A stretch of DNA of 64,000 nt. It comes from Notospermus geniculatus (taxonomy: Eukaryota; Nemertea; Pilidiophora; Heteronemertea; Lineidae). The stretch covers positions 357,296 to 421,295 of the forward strand of contig NMRB01000151.1 of NCBI GenBank assembly GCA_002633025.1, read 5' to 3'. The translations under genes and the position numbers were made by a program. The notes beneath the pieces were generated by a model, which was not told the DNA's origin, made no database searches, and worked only from the letters and a program-made list of their open reading frames with translations. Shown here in pieces: positions 35,697-47,600 of the stretch (its first letter is position 1; the number at the start of each line of letters is the position of its first letter).

Positions 35697-36054
35697 GAAT
35701 GACTCGATAAGAATGTGGTTGGCAACAGAATGACACAACACGAATGCGGTCAGCAACTCAATGACTCAATACGAAAGTGGTTGGCAACAACAGAATGATT
35801 CAATAAGAAAGTGGTTGGCAAATAGAATGACTCAACAACAAAAGCAGTTAGCAACAGAATGGCTCAATAAGAAAGTGGTTGGTAACGGAATGACTCAAAA
35901 AGAAAGCACCTGGCAACAGAATGACTCAAAAAAGAAAGCAGTTGGCAACAGAATGACTTAAAAAGAAAGCAGTTGGCAACAGAATGAATCAAAAAAAGAA
36001 AGTGGTTGGCAACAGAATGAATAAAAAAAAGAAAGTGGTTGGCAACAGAATGAA
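35697..36054 (+). repeat. ~28-33 bp minisatellite at the segment junction
   Basis: About eleven units of GAATGACTCAATAAGAAAGTGGTTGGCAAC-like sequence. It is the last sequence of segment copy 1 and lies directly against the first base of copy 2. The matching array at the end of copy 2 (45616-45785) has about five units. Many units contain TGACTCA, the AP-1 consensus. The repetitive open frames are not genes. Confidence 0.85.
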
Positions 36055-38221
36055 GGCTGAAAGGATAAAACTTGTATCTTTGTGTTGTTGTTGTGTGGGA
36101 GGACACACCACACCATCTGAGCTCTTTGCTGGCCCAAGCAGAACTAACTACTCAAGGGGAAACCTCCCCAAGGAATTTTACGGGGAGACATGCATCACCA
36201 TACATTGTAATGTAGGGGGAAACCAGTCCTCAGGGGTGATGCTACCTGGGGTCATTCCTGCCCAGGTTAAATTCACTCTGAGATAAACCTCGCAAGTAAT
36301 CATATGGAGACACCAGGGATCATTCACTGGACAGCTTCCTCCAGCAACTGATGAGGTCATGAAGCCAACATTGGCACAACCTCAGCTGCCTGGATTAGTT
36401 GTCTTCTTCCCAAAGATTAATGCCTCTACTAGTCATTGCCAGCCACTTCATCATCTCATGTAGATTTCACCACACTGTGTACCAATATCTTCACGGCCAA
36501 GGTCACCTTGAAGCAGCCATGACCGTACATTGCTCTTTGTCTGGCCAAGTTCTTCATTGCCGAACAAATGGCCGAATTATACTTTATGGCGGCTGTCCAC
36601 TTTTATCATGCCAATTTGTTGTGTGTTGGGAAAAAAGCGGAACTCCACCCAAACCAACTGATCAGGGAGCGGTAACCTATTGAATGAATCGTTTGGGAAG
36701 GCCAACAAAATAAATTTCTGGCGGTTTCTCTGATGGAGTGCGGCACAACCAGACATGATTAAGTTAGCATTATGGGCTGTGTTATTATCTAAGTCAGATT
36801 AATGTCTCTAGTCTTTACCATCAATCAAACTCCCCTAGGATTATCGGTTATGGTGCCAAGGTCAAATCGGTTGTTGGATTCCTTCCAGCGTTGCTTGTCT
36901 GGCTTCCTCAGGAATTGTGTTGGGGTTGCAGCTTTGGATTGTCCAACTAATGCCGTAGTGATTGGCCCCTCAGCATCTCAAAAGTCTTCCATAAGGCATC
37001 AATGATGACTGAGCCAACTTGAACTCCATTTGCCCTTTCCACTGCACAAAATGCCACGTTAAAGAGTAATGAATCTACCATTGCATTCTCCGAGGATTCT
37101 TTCATCTTATTCTTCTGACGTACAGTATTCAATGAATGTCGCAGGTCTGTGAAGATTCCTATTCAGTTCAAATGTTCTTACGAATTCTTGCCGTACGCAG
37201 AATCTCATAAGACTCCATCACGACGACGTAATTTGCTGCATGCTTCAGGCAAAGACTTCAATAAGAAAAGCGACCTGTGGCAGTGGCAGCATGCAGAATC
37301 TAATTCCCTATACTTCATTGAATAAATGTTGGTAATTTATTGTCCGTCTCTGGAGAAGACGGCGGGGATGGATGGCGTTTACCTGGGGACATGCCGGCAC
37401 TCTTATGTACAGCTTACAGCGTGTCTTCCCTGTTGATGTACCCTTGAGATTCGTCTAGCGGTCATGACCTGTGAGGTTGGTGACCAGTTTGTTTGGGAGG
37501 AAACTGCCACATTGTGGTATGGCATCACCATCTCCATAATGTCCCGCAGCAATACGGCCATTTGGGCATTGCTGCACCATTGACTTTTTGGCACCATGTT
37601 CTTCAGTCCTTAGCAGCCATTCAGGTGACATTGTCCCTGCACTAGTGTCTCTGCAGCACCATGTTGTTCATCCTCGGTGAGGCAGATCAGGTCTTCTGTC
37701 TTTCATCTGTCCGGTCTTGCACATTGTCCATCCATATCTTCTGAACACGGTCACTGTAGTCAAAAGCTGTGGAAGCCACACCCTGTGCCTTTAGGGTTGC
37801 AAGACCAGGACGAAATAAGTCCATGAACTACCAGCTCAGAGGACAAGATGTGATAGTGCACACAAGTCTTGGGCACTGATTGTTATTGCCATGCTTGCTA
37901 CAGGAATTGAAATCAGCCATCCCTATGGAGCGACTCAGCAGTGCAGTATTGCTGTTGATACTGTACACTGAAGCACCAGCAGTTGCTATGGAAGACAGTG
38001 TATTTGTCCCAAACCCTTGTGTTCCATGTTTGTCATTAGTTATCGTATTGCATTGATATTGATAGATATTTAGATATCTCTATTGATATAGGTGTTGAAT
38101 AATGAATGAGGGATGTTACCAGGAGCTGTTCTTGTTAGATGAGGAGTGCCATCGTTGCACAGAAAGTCTGATAAGGTGTGGTGTCCATACTTGCCAGATT
38201 TGGGTTGAGAAGTTAACATAG

Positions 38222-38394
38222 AATAGGAGCAGTCAGCCGCGCATATTGCTAACAGATGGCAGCACAGTCTTAGCGGACCAAATGTACAGTAAATCTATTA
38301 TGATCGCTGCTCGATCGATAATGACTGGGTCCGCTAGATGCATTGAATTGGGCCCTAGTGACACCTAGTGGTCAACTCGCTGACAGCTCCTATT
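38222..38394 (+). repeat. MITE family D copy inside the copy-2-specific insertion
   Basis: AATAGGAGCAGTCAGCCGCG at the left, GCTGACAGCTCCTATT at the right, with internal TAGCGGACCAA and GGGTCCGCTA facing each other. It lies in the ~694-bp block absent from segment copy 1. Confidence 0.7.
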
Positions 38395-39339
38395 GGTTGT
38401 TGTGAAGCAGATTGGTGTTGTCCTCAAGTGGACATCATCTGTGGTGTTCGTCTTGCTGCTCTGCACCATAATGAAGGCCAAGAAGTAACACTCCAAACCT
38501 TGCTGCTCTATGCCATAACGAAGGCCAAGAAGTAACACTCTGAGGATGTAGAGGGTTTAGATCATGGTCCACATCATACAGGATTCTATCTCAATCAATA
38601 GATGAATAATTCAGGTCTTGTCTGCCCCATTTCAACCCTGTTGATTCAGCAAATGTCTTGGCTTCATATCGCAGGTTAGTCATGTCTTCTTAGTCATAGG
38701 TTTGCTCCTGGGCCATTAGCTACGACAAGGAAGGTCTAAAATTGAAAGTGGCACTATCTAGCTGTAGCCTGTTTTGGGGCACTATGTTCTGCTCTGGCAG
38801 TTGCCCATGATTTGGGGAGATCATCACCTGGTTCTTAGTCATATCATAAGTTTATCACCATCTTGGGCCAATAGCCAGGGAAGGTCTGAAAGTGAGGGTA
38901 GCCTCGTCTGGCTGTAGCCCATTATGGGATTCTGTGTTATCTTCTGGCAGTCGACCGTGACTTGGGTGTGGTCATCATCCATTGGTAGAGGCCACTATCG
39001 AGGATCCCTTCCAACCCCTTGACATGACCAATGCCATTAAATGGTTCTCAAAGAAGACAACCATATCTTTATTGTTTACCTGACAGAACCTTTTCATCTT
39101 CTTTCGACATTCCCCATTCATTTCCTGTCAGTCCATTACGGAAGTCCCTCTTCCCCAATTACTTTAAGGCTTTTCTCTGACCTGGGTAATCCTTCTGTGG
39201 TCTCCGTGATACTCAATATCGGTTGCCGATATAAATTGATAGCATTCTTCCTCAAAGGTCGGCCTTATTTTGATTGGATTACAGGAAGCACCTTCGAGAA
39301 GTTCATCTTATCCCTGTCTGTGCCCACCATATGCTGGGG

Positions 39340-39410
39340 TGACGCAGTTGAAACATCTGCTCCATCATTGCTGAGGTTCCTGGTTCGAACCCCTGTCAGA
39401 CCTATGCCCT
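39340..39410 (+). mobile_element. tRNA-like SINE head (family 2), segment copy 2
   Basis: Counterpart of 29398-29470. The B box reads GGTTCGAACCCC here, a fuller match to the tRNA consensus than in copy 1. Confidence 0.55.
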
Positions 39411-40885
39411 TAGAGTGAAGTAAGTAGAGTGAAGTAAGAATGCCATATTTGCTGCTCATCTCTTGACCCACACCTTCATTGACCCTTAAAGCACCAAGTG
39501 CACTTTTCAAATTTCATGCTGGCCTTAGCGCTATGACATCAATCACATCATCAAACTGGAATCCAAAGCCATGGTACTTGGGAGCTTAGCATTTCACAAA
39601 TACCAACTACAGTTTCTCACTGTTTTCATATTAGGGATTAGACAGTGAAAACTTCATAAAATTGGCAAAAAAGTCCAGAGTTTTGATGCTTTTTAAAGGG
39701 TTAACCAATGACACCATCTGTTCACCAGTGGTCTCCCTTTCTTCAAACTTCTGCCTTCTTTGTGATAACACAAGAAACATGAAGTACTTTTAAAAAAGTG
39801 ACACTTTCTTCTCAGCATCATTATATGAGTTCATGTCAGTCATGTCACTGCAGTAACAGTTCCAAAGGATGATGGATGAGAAGGTTCATGTTAAATCCCT
39901 TTGAGGGTTTGCCAGAGCCAGCTGAGCCCCCTGGAGACAACTTGTTAGTTCTCTTCAGGAGGATAAACCGCTCATTCGAGGGGCTTCTCTTTGTGGGATC
40001 GATCGACTTTGATATCTGAAATCATTGTCTTAAGATTGTTAGGGAGTGGTGGCTCAACTTTCTAACTTTCAGGGCCAAAACAAAGTTTTAAGGGACTCGG
40101 CAGACTTGCCGTAACTCTTTACAAACCATGCGTGTAACTTTATTGCCCTGCCAATGTAAGAGGAAGCATCTCCACTCAAAATTAGGGGGAGGTTGCTTAA
40201 CAGGAAAATCAGCCTAACTGTACACAATTGTGTACTGAGTAGTTCAGTATAGAGCTGTTCCTTCAACTGACCATAATCCCACTTATTAGCAATGATAGTT
40301 CTTACCATCCTTGGGCAGTTTAGCCACACCTCTCTCTCTAGTCAAAGAAAAAGTTGTTTTATTCTATAGTGGCGTACAACTTATCCAGAAGAACCACTCA
40401 CTGATCTAATTCTGACACTGAAGAACCAAAAAAAGCACCGGAAAAGCAACTTAGTGTCATTCTAATTTTGTCATCAGAGACAATGACCCACTAATGAGCG
40501 CAATGAACAACCACTTATGGTGACTGTATGTAAATGTATAAAAACAACAAAGGGGATTCCCCTGCTTCATGCGCAACTGCTTGAATCATATCTGCTTTAT
40601 TGGTCGTTGGTTTACGTCACTCCATCGATTCCATGATCATTACATGATCGACTGGGGAATTCTGGTGTTTGTTCAATGCCGTTTGACATTCTACATTGGT
40701 GATCTATTGGTTGTCTTATCAAGAAAGTATGATGAATTATCTGTTGATGTCATGATTGCTGTGGCTGAGGTGCAGGGTGTGGGGGAATGCCCACACCTAA
40801 TCTTCCTTCAAGTGTTCTTCACCTAATAAAGAACGTATTTTAATGGTACCGTATTGCCTACTTTTGATAGGACCCAAGTCTTTGA

Positions 40886-40956
40886 CCCGTATTTTAGAAT
40901 GCTCCTCAACGTAAAGGAGGAGGAACTTTATGTTGAGGAGCATTCTAAAATACGGG
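40886..40956 (+). other. 71-nt hairpin, precursor-miRNA-sized, segment copy 2
   Basis: Same 31-nt arms as 30949-31019 with no change. The loop is GAGGAGGAA instead of GAGGAGGGA. Confidence 0.65.
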
Positions 40957-42065
40957 CCTTTGTTTTCATCAACAGACAGATGTACTCAAGCAGAACCCCT
41001 CGGTTCAAGACAATCTTTGGATTGACAAATGGTGTACCAAATGGAGAGGTGTCCTTCTTATAGAGGTCAGAGTGAAAATTCCCACTACAGAACTGAACTT
41101 TGGTGTCCTTAGTATAGAGGTGTCCTCCTGGGAGTGGAAGAGGTCTGTGAAGGGAGGGACTAAATTGTCAATAGCTGGCAGCACTGCCCAAGTGACCTAA
41201 CAATTTTGTTAGTCAATAAGAAATTGACAAGGGACCTGGTAACCCGAATGATTTTCAATAGATTTCTATGGAAGGACACCTAATCCATGGTGGCCTAAAG
41301 TTCCCTATTGCTTTATTGAGATATGCGAGTAGCATTTACAACTTGTTTCCTCATCCAAATATTGGTAATCCTCTCAGCATTGGAGTGAAAGATTTCGTAA
41401 TGTTGAAATCAATTAGAACACTCCACATCCTGGATCATTGTACACGCAAACTTTGAGGCAGAAACCGCTCAGAATCAATGCACACAATAGCCAGCCTGAT
41501 TCAAGCATCCTGAATCCCCCTTCAGCTCCTCCAACTAGAAGCAACAATGCTACAAAACTCTGTTGATTTTATCATAATGATATCTAATTTGTTTTCACAA
41601 ATCTGTGCAAACAATGCATAAATCACTTCAGCCAGAATCTACAGACTGAATGGATTGCCTTTATTTTCCATTTAGCCAAGTTTTCAAAATCCTATCAATT
41701 CTGCTGTTGGGTAATGTAGTAAATTGGACAATTTGTCTGTAATCAAGGAATTGGCGACTGTTTGAGGATATTTATGCTCCTTCAAGTCACGGCTAAAATT
41801 GCACACTCTTCTATTAGAGTTTTCTCCTGCAAGTTGGTTTTCTATGGGTAACTCAGCTGTAGAATACTATGGGCATTCGTTTGTGTCACCGGTCAAGGAG
41901 TAAGCCGTAAGGAAATCAACAATGGAGAATTGCCCATTGAGGGCCAATTCATTTGAGAAAACAGGTCAAGGTGGAAGAACGCCTTTAGGGGCTTCTTTGG
42001 GTGTGGCACAAGATGGTTTGTCACCTAACTGGGAAGCTGGTGGTGCCAGCTGATGTTGTGATGGC

Positions 42066-42215
42066 AATAGGTAGGAGCAGTCAGCTGCCAAAAGATGGCA
42101 GCAAAGTACTTGCGAGCCAAGAACGTCCGGTGCTCATTCAGCCATGATTGGGTCTGCAAGGCATTGAATTGGGCCGTAGTGACACCTATTGGTCAGCTGA
42201 CTGACAGCTCCTATT
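42066..42215 (+). repeat. MITE family D, segment copy 2
   Basis: Counterpart of 32084-32238, with a short internal deletion near the left end (GTCAGCTGCCAAAAGATGGC). Confidence 0.65.
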
Positions 42216-44503
42216 CAGTGTGTGGTACGGAAGGGATGATTGCATCCCTTTGAAGTGAGATATGGTCAAGAAGTCAGTCGTCTTGCTGAAGTGAGATCTC
42301 TTCCTGTGACTTCAAAAGTTCCGTGTGCACACGGCCATAACTCATCAATAATTGCTGTAGGTGGCCTGATAAATGGCAATTTTATGATGTGATCAGTTTA
42401 AATCTTGATATGGTGCAATGAACTTGATCAACCAGTGGCAATTTCAGCTTGATTGGCCTTGATGGATTGATGGCACTTGTGTAGGATTGGAACGTGTCTG
42501 TATGATGGAACGTTTTGCAGCATCAGGGTAAACACGCCACCTGTCAGTGTCATGAAGAACTCTGCTTCTCATGGAGAGATAATGACAAAGCTGTTTATGT
42601 TACCCACTCTGACTTGAACCTGAAAACCGAAATTGGGCAGTTCCTGAACTTCACTCGAAGACAGAAATAACAACCCAAGTTCACACACTTGGTCCAGACT
42701 GAAGAACTACCTTGGCCAGTATCACAACAATGCTGTGGAACCCATCTCTAGCTACAAATGAATCCTTCCTGTAATCATACCAATGGCCATCTCTCTGGCT
42801 TTGATGTAAACCAACTTCTCAGTACAAAAAGTTTGTGGCAGCGCCCTTTTCCTGTCTGCCTACTCATCATTTAGGCAGTCCCCTCCAAATTGATAGCTTT
42901 TGTGCATATCTATCAATCAGCTCCTGCAACAAAGCCATGTCAAAGGTCAGTAATGGCTCTCCCTCACTCACGCCTTCTCATTATGACCATATCACTCCTG
43001 TTATAAAAAATCCAAATGAGAGCCGACTCCTTGTTTTTTCTCCTCTAGGTCGTGATTTGGGGTGAACAATTTGAAGAAAAGTTGCTCATTTATCAGCCTG
43101 ATGGTATTCCTTTGAATATCTTTGCCATTTTGATCTACTACACAGTGGACATTGAGCCCACCTTTCGGATGTTCTGAGCAGCAGATTCATTATATCATGT
43201 GACATGTCTGGACCAATGAAATTCACCAATTGTCACATGGGACCTGAGGAATCATCAAGAGGGAATGAATGAATTAACTAACAAAACCAGTGAGTTCCCC
43301 TCAAGTGCTCAAAGGTTTGGAGTTCAAGTTTGTGATCTAAATCTTGGTTGATTGGTCTTGTATAAGGAGATCAATCATGAAGCTCTCGGTTCATTAGAAC
43401 GTGTCAATCGTCTTGTTAAGGGTTCACCATTCTTTTCCCCGTGAGATTCTTGACAAATTACACCTCTTAACTTGGTGAAGTTCAAACACTCTTATCTCTA
43501 CTCTTCAGTGAGCTTTCAGGAAATTTACCAACAGTTTTGCAGTTTGTCGTCGAGTTCCTCCATCCCATGATGCCACCATCCATTGCACTCCACGCATCTG
43601 TTTTACCTCTGATGGAAATCCATTCAATAGTATTATTCTTTCAATTATGGGATATATCTCTATGCATTTAGCTCTCTTTCCCATATCTTTTCCATTCAGA
43701 GGTGAATTGTCCAACCATCAATCATAAAAAACGTTCTCTGGATACTGGGAATTTCATTTTTCTTGTATTTTCACTCTAAAAACAAAACAATATACTGATA
43801 TTTGCCATTTTATGAGTGCAAATGAGACCAAATATGATATGTCTAGACCAGCGTAGCAGCCTAGTTCAATTAAGGGCGCCTTGGGGTCTTTATAATAGAC
43901 AAGTTATAAATGGCACTGGATATAATATTGCAATGAAGTATATATTGCTTTGTGTTTTTATGGTAAATGTCCTTTAATGTGTTGTTTCGGAGATGGCGAC
44001 TTTTCCTGGTAAACAAGGAGATTGTAAACACAGGCATATTGTTGATCATGGCGTCTCTTTCGGGTTGTCTGTCCGAACAGTTAGGTCTGTAAGCTGATAT
44101 TGATGAAGAGGCTGCAAGAGAGATTTGATGTGGTCTCTTGCCTGATCCAAATGACACAAAGCCGAGTTTCCCTAAAAGGAAGTGAACCAAGAAGTTGCAA
44201 GTCAATGCTGTACTCAACTTACAGTTGGTTCCTAAGCAAGTTCAGAAACTAAACCGAAATACAGGAACAAGGAAGTTAATGCTATGGTTAGGCAATTGTA
44301 AGGCCGAGGATGTTTGTAAGGGGAAGGTTAGGGTTAGCTTCAGAGTTTGCAATTGGGGACAAAGTGGGAAAGGGCAAAATGGGAGGAATAAACCCTTTTG
44401 TTTACAGGCAATAACACATCCAATGTTATCATAGGACTTAGCTTTCATTATTTTTCAGTGGTCTTCTCATTGTCTCACAATTTCTCTCTTGTTTATCTTA
44501 CAG

Positions 44504-44618
44504 GAGAGTCCGTCAGCAGGGGATACACCATCAGATACAGACATGTTATCGCCTACTTCCAACGAACTACTACATTTCAAGGAAAAGCAAGCAGTGACGC
44601 CTGCCAATTATGAAGCGA
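44504..44618 (+). CDS. FEZ1/2 (unc-76): FEZ/zygin family coding exon, copy B of a duplicated exon
   Basis: Second copy of the 115-nt FEZ exon, bounded by TTATCTTACAG and GTAAGTT. It has the same phases (0 in, 1 out) and the same 38-residue product as the copy at 34582-34696. Splice sites are intact and there is no substitution in the exon. Roughly five differences are visible in the 48 bases upstream and three or four in the 41 bases downstream. It is either a functional alternative exon usable only in place of the other copy, or the second allele of the same exon misassembled in tandem. Which copy is spliced cannot be read from the sequence. Confidence 0.8.
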
Positions 44619-47600
44619 GTAAGTTCGGCTTTCCTTTATCAAATGTTCTGTCGCTGTGTGAAGATTATATTTGTCCCAAGAAAAAGACTGGAAACTTTGC
44701 CACCATCCTCGTGGTGCTTGAGAAAGATCCTCATCATTGCTCTACAAATTGTGGTGGGCTTCTTCTAATGCTTATAAACCTAACTTGATGGAAAAAATGT
44801 GTCGAAATGAAAGCCCTAGTTGATGTTCCCAGTTATATTTAGTCCCAGTTGAAGAATGATATTGTTCACCAACTGAATTGAGTTTACCATTCCATCAGCT
44901 TAGCGTTGTCATCGATTCGGTGTGGTTTCAGGCCAAATGTGGGATGGGGATGTCGCTTTGTTGTGGCTGGATTATAACCGTAGCTATCTGTTCCTGTGTC
45001 AGTGTGTTTGTTTTTCAAGTTAATGTTGTTGTTGGAAATGTCATCCCAAATCTTTTATTCGTAGAAGATTTGGAATTCCAAAGGTCGCATCTATTTTGCG
45101 TGGATCTCAGCGACGGATGTGTTATTGTTGTTGTTGAAATAAACGTTATCAGGAAGAATGAGAATGTTGTTGTGTCTTCCTATGCCAGGGGTTTAAAATC
45201 CACTATTGTTAGCATATTAGTCTCTTATTATCAGCAAAATGAAAAAAAAAGTGAAAGTTGTCGCAGAATAAAAGTCCATAAACTTTGGATTTTTCAATCC
45301 CTGGCTCACCTTGTCTGTTGTCTGTTCACCTGCCCAGTTCTGTTTTCAGTGTATTCTGTGGCAAGTTGTTTCAGATTGCCTGCTTGACTATATGCAGTGG
45401 GATTTCTTACCATTTGAGTCTACCAAGGTCCCATGATGTCATGACTTAAACACCTTGTTGATGAGGTCACTTACAATGGAGATAAGCTATACGCTGCGCT
45501 CATCCAAGGATCTGAACGTAGCTTTCAGCAAATGAAGCCAGAGAGCCATCTGTTTCCACCAGTTGCCCTGATTCGGTTATTGCCTTTCAAAAATGTGTTG
45601 GAGGATATGAAATCCATGCGAATGACTCAATAAGAAAGTGGTTGGCAACAACAGAATGGCTCAATAAGAAAGTGGTTGGTAACGGAATGACTCAAAAAGA
45701 AAGCACTTGGCAATGGAATGACTCAAAAAAGAAAGCAGTTGGCAACAGAATGACTCAATATGAAAGCAAGAGGCAACAGACTGACCACTCAAGAAACTGC
45801 TTTGATGTATCCAACCTCAATTCATGCATTCTGAGATCGTCAGACCTTCTTAGAACTTCATGGGATGGCTGGGAATTTAGGAGCGCCGCCAAGAAGGCCT
45901 GAGAACTCAGGATGCCATTCGTGTGAACCTACTCCCAACCTGCTGATTGATGCTTGCTGAGTGTGCCATTTGCTCTGTCGGAAGCTGATTGTTCCACTAA
46001 GTGCCACACTGCGCTATATCATTGGCATCCATTATGTATCTTTGTAAAAAACAACACCAGTGCTGCTGCAGTAATCACCAGATCCTGCGATAGCACCTTT
46101 CTTATCCTGAATGCCCTGTCTTGGGCTGATTGAAGCTAAGGTTTAATGCACTCATGATTAGGGGGGTATTGGACATAATTGTTGTGATCAAAGATAAAAG
46201 TTACATTACTTCTCCCTCATTATTTTGAAGTTATTTTCATGTTTTCTACATTGGTTTTCGATTTTCATGCATTTGTATCCCATTCGAGTGGCTTGGATCA
46301 GGTTTTTGTTGAAGACTACTTGAATGGAAGTTAGGACTTTGTTGAATGGCTGTCCTAATGAAGAGCAGTGACATAATGGTGTATGCCTTTTAGAATCATT
46401 GACTTAGGAGTCCAATATATCGAATACTCGATATTCTATGTTAAAAGTGTGCTAGGGTCTATTGACGTTCATGTTCTCTATCCGACTATTGGATTCATGT
46501 AGCTGAATGGTGTAAGCAATTCATGAACAAATGATTCAAAAGACTGAAAAATGAGTGAGTTATTGATGTGATTGTGTGCGATCAAGTCATCAAAAAACAT
46601 GACTTTATGGCTTGCTTTGCATTGCTTGTGCAATCCTCAATTCTTTTCATTCATTCCCAGCATCCTGCTGTTGTAGGCTTATGTTCCTTGTGCCATTATC
46701 AGGGATGAGACAAACTTATGTTGCCCAATTTCGCTGAGCGTTTCTGTGACAGGATTGTGAAGGATTGTGCTGAAAGTTCACATACAAAGCAGCATAGAAA
46801 AGGGATGGGCAACTGCATCACCATTTCCAAGATCACAATGGCATCTACAGAAAATACTGCCGGTGATGCTGCTTTCACAAGAAGCTTATCCGTCTCATCC
46901 CTGTCCTGTATATAACATGACATTAACTGCAGCTTCAAATGCTTTATCTTGGGTTCCAGTCCTGGTCCTGAGAAAGGTGGTGCGGGCCGCCCGACGCCAT
47001 TCTGGGGAGCCCAAAAATGGAACACTCAAAGGTACTTGTATGATTTATGCAATGAATCCGTAATGATTTCTTTCAAATCTGTCTCGCTGTTGTATACTCA
47101 GACTGTACTCTGATTTATTATACTTAATCTCATATTCATTTGGTCCACCTTACCGCTATATTTCATCTTACCATTGACGACTTATACCATAATACCATGA
47201 AATTAATGTCTTCATCTGTCAGCATCATTGGGGGAATGCAGAGCCTCTATTGGTTCAAATCGGGCAAGTCATCAACATTGCCCTAAATAGACCTATCTTA
47301 GTTCACTGCAACCCCCAACATCTCTCAGCCACATTGGAGAATATATGCAGGAAGAGTTGGGGCACCTTTTGGTTCCATGCAATCAGATCCAACAAGCATC
47401 ATCAGTTGTCCTAAAATCAAGCAAAGAACTGACTTCTTTCACTACAACACCCCAGGATTTCTATATTTTCCCAGCTTATGACCTCGATATGTCTACTTAT
47501 CCCCCAAAGCAAATGCACAACCTGGTTAACTTGTGTCCACCCTTCTTCGCTTATCGTTTACTTAGTCCTCACACCCATGTTCACTGCTTCCTTGTACACC

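Larger units (their letters stand above)
26820..36054 (+). repeat. Large tandem segment, copy 1 (9.2 kb)
   Basis: Begins GGCTGAAAGGATAAAACTTG and ends in the minisatellite at 35697-36054. The same sequence restarts at 36055. The copies stay collinear for over 9 kb with scattered substitutions and indels (a few per cent by eye). Copy 1 has a G-quadruplex-prone tract (30243-30266), about 75 bp near 34290-34368 missing from copy 2, and a longer terminal minisatellite. Copy 1 lacks about 694 bp present in copy 2 (38095-38788). Each copy contains one FEZ exon, one 71-nt hairpin, a SINE head and small MITEs. Real duplication versus two haplotypes joined is unresolved. Confidence 0.93.
34697..44503 (+). 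other. Interval between the two FEZ exon copies
   Basis: 9.8 kb containing the end of segment copy 1 with its minisatellite and most of segment copy 2. Starts with the GTAAGTA donor and ends with the TTATCTTACAG acceptor. No other coding exon recognised. If the duplication is artefactual this interval does not exist as a single intron. Confidence 0.6.
36055..45785 (+). repeat. Large tandem segment, copy 2 (9.7 kb)
   Basis: Repeats 26820-36054 from GGCTGAAAGGAT to the shortened minisatellite, after which (…GACTGACCACTCAAG) the sequence is unique. It carries an extra ~694 bp at 38095-38788 that includes a family D MITE, and the FEZ exon copy B. Open frames do not keep their length between copies (for example 144 codons at 29107 versus 125 at 39041), which argues they are not coding, unlike the FEZ exon. 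Confidence 0.93.

Noticed and set aside
35761-36286. Gln/Lys-rich repetitive open frames
   Set aside because: They follow the ~30-bp minisatellite and the start of segment copy 2; unit lengths are not consistently multiples of three.
44878-45387. 169-codon + strand frame in segment copy 2
   Set aside because: The matching region of copy 1 is broken after about 71 codons. Composition is Val/Cys-rich and unlike any family I know; it follows the FEZ donor site and reads as intron.
46690-47040. Possible reverse-transcriptase linker remnant (LPNFAERFCDRIV)
   Set aside because: Short, with no catalytic motif or neighbouring endonuclease/RT domain; too little to call a LINE.
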